Shown here: in pieces, positions 58,401 through 64,000 of the stretch
Layout of the letters: each line of letters begins with the position of its first letter
How positions within the stretch are numbered: the first letter of the stretch is position 1
DNA from: Baffinella frigidus
Taxonomy: Eukaryota > Cryptophyceae > Cryptomonadales > Baffinellaceae
Assembly: GCA_026770585.1 (NCBI GenBank)
Contig: MU646340.1
Location: 596,715 to 660,714 of the forward strand
Length of the DNA stretch: 64,000 nt
Reading direction: 5' to 3'
The notes under the pieces: generated by a model
What the model was told of the DNA's origin: nothing
Databases searched by the model: none
What the model saw: the letters and a program-made list of their open reading frames with translations, nothing else
Translations under genes and position numbers: made by a program

Positions 58401-59634
58401 ACCCCCCTGCCCCTCGCTGCCCCGCTCCTCCCCTGCGCACCTCGCGAGTGTCCCGTAGATCTGCCCCTGGCTCCCCCGCTCAGCTTCTGCTCACCACGCG
58501 AGTGCTTTACCTCCCCCGGCGGGGTCGACTGTACTTGCTTGGTTACTTGCTGGCTGGCTGGCTGGTTGGCCTGTGTGGTGGCGTGTGGCGGGGCAGGCTT
58601 GGTTACTTGCTGGCTGGCTGGCTGGTTGGCCTGTGTGGTGGCGTGTGGCGGGGCAGGCTTGGTTACTTGCTGGCTGCCTGGCGGGCCTGTGTTGGGGCGT
58701 GTGGTGGGGCAGACGCGTGGCACGAAAGAGGGACGGGCATAACAGTGCCGGGCAGCAGAGTGACGGGCAGAAGCGTGACGGGCGAGTGGTGGTGGCGCAG
58801 GTGATGGGGGATGCAACATTAGGATTCGCGGGAGACTCGATGGACGGCCTCGGCATGCTCATCAATGACTCGGGGTGCGTCTGCCCCCCAGCCTTGCCGC
58901 CCAACCTTGACGCCCCCCAGCCTTGAAGCTCCCGAGCCTTTACGCCCCCCAGCCTTGACGCCCACTATCTGAACGCTTCAGTCTAAGGGCGCAAGGTTAT
59001 GAGGACGCCACAGTAGATTCACTTAGAGCCTAGATACCCACACCCTAGCCTTGACGACCCCTGGCCGTGAAGTCCCCCAGCCTTGACGTTTGCCCGTGCT
59101 GCGCGCTGCGTGCTGTGTGCTGCGTAGCGTTTAGGGTTTACAGGGGTATCTCGCCCATAAGAAAGCGTACCCCCCCTAGGACCACCATAGGGCCCTAGGC
59201 AAAGGCCCACTGTAGGGTCCTTCGGGGGGGCGGTTTCTAATGAGCGAGGTACCCCTGTAGGGTGCGCATTCCGCGTGCACCATCCTTGCAAGCAAGCGCA
59301 CCTTTGGTGGGCAGGGAGCTGCCCCGGACCCCCTCTTTCTCTCCGGCGAGCCTCGCGTCCGAGGCCTGGGGCTGACGCAAGAGGTCTTGGTTGCTCGCGC
59401 AGATCGGGCGGGGGCGGGATGTCAGCGCGGGCCTTCTTCTCTATGGCCGAGATCTCGCAGGGGCCGAAGCCATTGGGGTTCGCTTCTGTGAAATTAGAGC
59501 CGCCGGAAGCGAGCCACGGACCACAGCAGGACAGGTTGGATGTGGGGACCTCGGCGGAAAAGCGAAGAGCGGAGGATACGCGCGAGCTGCTCCTCTCCCT
59601 GGGGGAGATGGGCAAGAGGACGCGCCTGGTGTAG
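52485..59634 (+). CDS. CRAMPED / TSL-kinase-interacting-protein-like SANT-domain protein (about 874 aa)
   Basis: Exons 52485-53180, 53325-53366, 53489-53568, 53738-54093, 54269-54499, 54638 to about 54702, about 54939-55045, 55663-56233, 58228-58398, 58801-58874 and 59403-59634. Phases agree except at one ambiguous junction between 54702 and 54944. A SANT/Myb-like domain at about residues 205-246 reads GTWTAEENRIFFDALRTHG and, across intron 1, EQVRCYYYRVIKKINQ, the pattern of the CRAMPED family. Further support is FKLRLIPRDQDLSQLI and NPHLELTLKAAKSIGSVVQH, which match the C-terminal half of plant TSL-kinase interacting protein 1. CRAMPED-family proteins are nuclear chromatin regulators, linked in animals to histone gene control. 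The tail (EDQNLFSSI, DSMDGLGMLI, VKLEPPE) is Ser/acid-rich. A 209-N gap lies in intron 7, and intron 8 is a telomere-like array. Confidence 0.8.
55073..55281. other. Assembly gap beside poly-C
   Basis: 209 N follow a C run. By the exon model the gap falls within intron 7 of the CRAMPED-like gene. A further 10-N gap is at 26157-26166 beside poly-G, and 145 N are at 13687-13831 in a tandem repeat. Confidence 0.98.
56420..58200 (+). repeat. Largest telomere-like array, CRAMPED-like intron 8 (about 1.8 kb)
   Basis: Degenerate CCCTAAA, CCCTGAA, CCCTACA and CCCAAA units fill nearly the whole intron between exons 55663-56233 and 58228-58398, in sense orientation. GTTTCC interruptions recur at about 56702, 56828 and 57948. 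Confidence 0.9.
58541..58720 (+). repeat. 60-bp tandem repeat in CRAMPED-like intron 9
   Basis: TTACTTGCTGGCTGGCTGGC plus TGGTTGGCCTGTGTGGTGGC plus GTGTGGCGGGGCAGGCTTGG occurs twice exactly and a third time in part. Confidence 0.9.
59141..59257. mobile_element. Palindromic MITE, family 1
   Basis: The ends are CAGGGGTATCTCGCCCATAA and AATGAGCGAGGTACCCCTG with a CCCCTAGGACCACCATAGGG interior. It is in the last intron of the CRAMPED-like gene, 145 bp upstream of the terminal exon. Confidence 0.8.
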
Positions 59635-60980
59635 TGTAATGCGGCCACGGGTCTTGATGCGAGGCCCTCGCGTGTCGTGTGTATGTGTCGTGTGTATGTT
59701 TGAGTGAATGCCGATGCCTTGAGGTCTCACTGTCGTGCCTTGCCAGCCCGTCTCCACATTCCCAGCGATCCAACGCGGCAACAAGTCAGACGACTCGCTG
59801 CACTCCTCTTCAGGGGTACCTCGCTCATACAAAAACGCCCCCTCATAACTCTACCGTGGGACTACATGTATGTCTAGGGTCCTATGGTGGTCCTACAGGG
59901 GTACCTCTCTCTCAAGAAAGTGCCCCCTCCCCCTAGGACCACCCTAGGGCCCACCTAAAAGAGCCTGTCTACTCGGCCGATCAGCGAGTGGTGGTGGGGA
60001 GGCCGCCCACGGGTGGAGCCGTCTGCCGGGAGCAAGAGATGACACTGCGCCCACCCAGGTTTCGATAGGATGCGGAGGATCCGTTGTGCCACGTGGGCTA
60101 CAGGGGTACCTCGCTCATAAGAAAACGCTTCCCCCTAGGGACCCCCATAGGACCCTACTGTAGGGCCCTAGGGGGGGGGCGTTTTCTTATGAGCGAGGTA
60201 CCCCTGTACAACGTACTCCCGATCCGTTTGGACCACACGCTTGACTTGAGGCGCCACTACTAGCTTTCTTCCAATCCAATGGCTCGAGAGACGTTTCTGT
60301 CTCATCACCCTGTAGGTATAGGCCTACGGTAGGGTCCTAGCTAGGGGCAGGCGATTTCTTATGAGCGAGGTACCCCTGAAGGGAAGTGTCAATCGCAAAA
60401 CTCCTGTGCGTATGTGACCGTAATTGGCGCCAACAAGGAGAGATTGCGCCAACATTAGCTCCAGAGGTAACCTACAATCACTTTCACAGGGATACCTCGT
60501 GTACAAGAACCCGTACCTTAAGAATCCGGAACGCATTCGACCCCTGCGTGATCTTACTTTCGTACCAGAGGGGCGAAAATCTCGTGTTTGGTCAACCCTC
60601 TGGTACTTATTTACGAACCCGACGACCGGCCGACCCTCGAGCAAGGGTGTTGTTATGCGAGGCATGAATGTAGGTGAAATAGCTCTCTCCATCACGTGTG
60701 CAACGGTCTACTTTATTCCCCTCCTTACGAGTTGGAAGCTTCGGGGGACCAGCCTCCACGCAAGCTCTTCCAAACTGGACGCACATGTACCGGCACAGCG
60801 CGCCGGGGGCTCCGCATTATGACCCTCATGAAAAACCACGAGCGTCCCTCCTGCTCCGCATAATCGACACGAGCACACCGCGACAGCCACGGATCGCCCC
60901 CCCTTTGCGCCGATCCCCGCGGCAGCCAGGGCGAGATCAACGCCAGCGGGGGATGGCTGGAGCAATCAGAAGCGGAACGA
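59635..60980. mobile_element. Convergent intergenic region with clustered family 1 MITEs
   Basis: A truncated element starts at 59811, and another left end lies at 59897 (CAGGGGTACCTCTCTCTC). A full element spans 60102-60206 with near-perfect ends CAGGGGTACCTCGCTCATAA/TTATGAGCGAGGTACCCCTG. A right half is at 60310-60377. No gene is supported here. A CCGACCCTCGAGCA repeat at about 60630 matches 49490. Confidence 0.7.
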
Positions 60981-62099
60981 TCAAGCAGGCGCGGCCGCCT
61001 CAGCCGCGGGCGCCGCAGCGTCCGCCGCCCCCGCCGCCGCCTGGCCCTTGACCCACTTGGCCGCTTTGTACATGCCGCGCTTGCCCACGCCGTCGAGGTC
61101 CCCGTCGAGGTTTAGCTTCCCGACGATGGGCGCGTCCGTCCCGGCGATCCCGCCACGCCCGCCGCGCCCGCCTCGCCCGCCCCGCGCCCCGCGCCCGCGC
61201 ATCACCACGCCGCCCCGTCCGCGCCCACGCCCGCGAACTGCCCCTACCCCCGCCACTCCCACCGGCGAGGTTACTGCTGGCACCGCGGCCGCAGCAGAAG
61301 CCGCAGGCGCCGCCGCAGGCGCCGCTGGTGCCGCCGCCGCTGCTCCGGCAGCCGGCTCAGCCGCCCCTGCCCCGGCCTCCTTGCCCGCCTCCTTAGCGAG
61401 CGCAGGGTTGACCCACTTCTTGGCAGTAAACGGCTCCGGCGCCACGGCAGCCCCCCGCCCGCGCCCCCGCACCTTGTAGATGCCCCCGCGTGTGGGAGGG
61501 TACGAGGACCCGCGGTGGAAGCCACTCCCGCGCCCGCGCCCGCGAATCATCCCCCTGCACACACACCACACGCACCGCGCTCAGCACCCGCGCCCTCCCG
61601 GGGACAACTGGGCGCGATTGGTAGCACTAGCTGGTGAGCGCGAGGTGGTGGGCGGTGGCGTCGGGGGGAGGAGGCAGCCTGCAACGGTGGGAGGGCATCC
61701 TAGCTCTGCCTCAGTTAATCTTTTCTTCTCGTTGAATCCATGATAGATTTCTCTTTGTACTGGGGCGCTTGTACGGGGTCCAGCTCTAAATGTATTTGAT
61801 GAGGTGCACAGATTGACTGAGGCAGAGCTATGCATCGGGCTGGTGGGCGAGGGCGGAGCGAGAAATGAGAGGAGAAGAGAAAGAAAAAGGAGAGGAGAGA
61901 GGAATACAGAGAGGAGAGAGAGAAAGGAGAGGAGAGCGGAGCAAGGAGAGGAGCGAGAGAAAGGAGGGGAAACAGAGAAAGGAGCGGAGAGAGAGAAAGG
62001 AGAGGAGAGATACAAAGGAGAGGAGAAAGGGGCACGAGCACCTGCGGAGAGGATGGACTTGCCGAGAGAGAGAGAGAGAGAGAGATAAAGAGAGAGATA

Positions 62100-62166
<67 letters not shown>

Positions 62167-64000
62167 GGCACCTTCCACGCCCACGGCCTCGCCCGCGCGG
62201 CACGTACCCCCCGGACATATCCTGCCCCTGATATCCCTCGTAGGCTCCCTCGTACCCTCCGCCACCCTCGTACCCTCCGCCATCCATCTCCTCCTCCTGT
62301 CCACCATCGTAACCTGCCGCGCCTGCCTGCGGCTGCGCATGCCGACACCACCGTCAGCATCGCCGCCAGCGTCGTGCCATTTTCCTCGAAAAAATCCGAC
62401 TCTCGGGGTTTGACGAAATTGGCCAGTCCAATTGGCCGGTCCAATTTCGCCCCTCTCCGCCCCGGCACGCTATGCGCCAAACAGCGCCACCGGGGGGGGG
62501 GGGGGAGGCAACGCGGGGGAGGGACGCACCGCGCCGCCGTGGAGGGTGACGGTCATCGCGGTGGGCTGGGAGTGCGCCACGTTCGCCGCAGCGGCTGCGG
62601 CAGCCCGCGCTGCCGCTGCCACCTGCCCCACTGTCGAGAGTCGCAGCGTCGGATCGTTCTTCCGCTTCAGCAGCATGTTGCGCAAGTCGTTGGGGTCGCG
62701 CGGAGGGGGCACGGGCTTGGGAACGGGCTTGCGCGCCGGCGGCGCGGCCGGGCGCTTGGGGGCCTGCGGCAGGGAAGGGGGGGTGGGGATGAGACACGGT
62801 CGCGAGCAGCGCCGACGTGCTCCTGGGAGGAGCTGGGAGCCTACTTGCCTCCGCATGTGCGACTGTCTGGCCGAGGAGCACCGCAACGCGCACACGACTG
62901 ATTCCAAACGGACACGGGGGGGTATCGAGCCGGATGCAGTGGCATCGAGGCGAATCCACGCAGGGGGGCATCGAGGCGGATCGACTTCTAGCTTTGCCGC
63001 ATTCTATTTGGTCTCACCATGTTGGTGGGGCCGGGCTCTTTTCCGCACCAAAGTTGCTGGGTTTGTACGTACACACCCGGACTCAACTTGAAAATAGTCA
63101 GTCAACCCGATCGAGACAGAGCTAGAACGTACCCGGGCGGCCTGCAGTTCGAACATGGCATCGGATCGCATCCCCCGGGGCTTGGACCACTCCTCGTCTG
63201 CCTCCTCCTCGTCGTCGCTCACCTGCATCCCGCCCTCGCGCCTCAGCCACCTCAGGCATCTCAGCCCCTGCAGCCATCTCCCCATCACGCGCACTCTCCC
63301 TATGCACCACACGCACCACACCATCTCACGTGCGGCAGACCGACACCGTGCTTCCACCCACAGCGCCTCCACTCCACCAGCGCTTCCTGCTCGCCCACCT
63401 CCCCAACTGCGCGCCTCCCCCCCTCCCCAATTTTCGCAGCACACGATCTCGAGAGGACGGGAGCAAGAGGAGGCATCGCTCACCGCCTCCGCAGGCTCCT
63501 CCCGCACGGCCTTCTTCGGAAGGGCTTGTGCTTGTGCTGCCTGCTTCGCTGACGTGGCCGATGACGCCATGGCCGACATGAGAAGTCGCGACGACATTGG
63601 CTGCGTGTGGTGCACGCCTCTCAGCAATCTCGCCTCACTTGGACAGGAAAGGGTGCTATGCCATGTGCTTGAAATCGCGTGGGCGCGTCAGTTGCTGCCT
63701 AGCCCGCGGGCACTGTCTGGCTCTTCTTCGTGCCGAGGCAGTGCATATGACTGTGCAGCTCTCCAGGCCGTGACCGGGCAACATGCCTTGAGGTTGTCGA
63801 GAGGATTCAGGCGGCACAGGTGGGTGTGAGCCGTGTGCGCACGGTGTGGTTGCGCGGAGAGACTCGAGAGACTACCTGCCGGGCCCCGCGCTTTCCCTCA
63901 TCACGCTCGACAGAAGGCCGGCGATCCATCTCCAACGGACGCCGCTCCGCCTCCCTCTCCCTGCTCCTGCTTCTTGCGCCTCCACCCTGAAGGTCCCGAC
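60981..64000 (-). CDS. RGG/glycine-arginine-rich protein, 5' end beyond window
   Basis: Exons 64000(partial)-63876, 63540-63484, 63222-63133, 62763-62530, 62332-62172 and 61554-60981 join in phase. The upstream part is Arg/Glu/Ser-rich (SRSREREAERR). Next come an acidic VSDDEEEADEEWSKPRGMRS and DPNDLRNMLLKRKNDPTLRL, then GYEGGGGYEGAYEGYQGQ. Two GRGRGRG clusters follow, and a C-terminal domain with two related motifs, FTAKKWVNP and YKAAKWVKG, around a long Ala stretch and RGG repeats. RGG boxes usually bind RNA and are arginine-methylated, so an RNA-processing role is inferred. I do not recognise a named family. One start alternative for the 62332 exon is 62326. Confidence 0.68.
61701..61831. 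mobile_element. Family 3 element (AGCTCTGCCT ends) in RGG-gene intron
   Basis: It starts CTAGCTCTGCCTCAGTTAAT and ends GATTGACTGAGGCAGAGCTA. The 10-bp core is identical to that of the 39503 element, while the interior is different. Confidence 0.75.
61860..62170. repeat. 310-bp purine-strand (GAGA) tract
   Basis: On the plus strand nearly every base is A or G, with GAGAGGAGA and GAGAGAGA units. In the minus-strand RGG gene it is a pyrimidine tract filling most of the last intron, directly after the donor. Confidence 0.9.
62988..63125. mobile_element. Family 3-like element in RGG-gene intron
   Basis: TCTAGCTTTGCCGCATTC at the left and CAACCCGATCGAGACAGAGCTAG at the right (core AGACAGAGCTAG). 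In the minus-strand gene it begins about 8 nt after the donor at 63133, as in the ankyrin-gene copies. Confidence 0.6.

Noticed and set aside
62042-62057. 16-nt microexon in the CT tract of the RGG gene
   Set aside because: It looked attractive between AAG and CAG/GT, but direct splicing from 62172 to 61554 is already in phase, so it is not needed.

Overview
The window is nuclear DNA from a GC-rich, intron-dense eukaryote, most likely a single-celled alga with a secondary plastid. I favour a cryptophyte, with a haptophyte as the alternative; this is inference, since nothing was searched. The evidence is GT-AG introns about every 50-150 codons, strongly G/C-biased codon use, head-to-head gene pairs with promoters of 150-370 bp, and three genes whose proteins start with an N-terminal hydrophobic presequence followed by an L[RQ]LRGG motif near residue 50. 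There is no bacterial operon structure, CRISPR array or prophage. I see no rRNA or tRNA gene.

Layout, left to right. (1) 940-9254: a divergent pair. On the minus strand is a basic protein of unknown function (501 aa). On the plus strand is a presequence-bearing beta-helix-like protein whose introns hold repeats. (2) 10218-12775: a poorly resolved plus-strand acidic/basic protein, then MITE remnants and a 10-bp tandem repeat. (3) 13943-17968: an alpha/beta hydrolase with a C-terminal membrane anchor (minus), divergent from a small unrecognised gene (plus). (4) 18494-36127: the best-supported block. A 25-exon NFACT/NEMF/Rqc2 ribosome quality-control factor (minus) is divergent from a 12-exon TRM5 tRNA(m1G37) methyltransferase (plus). 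(5) 38062-49226: a 17-exon ankyrin plus coiled-coil protein of 910 aa. (6) 52485-59634: an 11-exon CRAMPED/TSL-kinase-interacting-protein-like SANT-domain protein. (7) 60981 to the right edge: a glycine/arginine-rich (RGG) protein on the minus strand, running off the window.

For most genes I followed the reading phase through every proposed splice junction. For the NFACT, TRM5, ankyrin, hydrolase, gene B and RGG models the phases agree at every junction. The CRAMPED-like model has one ambiguous junction. The beta-helix gene is unresolved in its 5' half, and the models at 10218-12775 and 16668-17968 are tentative.

The introns are the other main theme. They hold kilobase arrays of degenerate telomere-like heptamers (CCCTAAA and variants), several MITE-like foldback families, and repeated partial copies of the preceding exon's end together with its splice donor. 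The NFACT protein joins a presequence, a DRG-type helical hairpin and a full NFACT chain. That suggests ribosome quality control in an organelle-related compartment, possibly the periplastid space.
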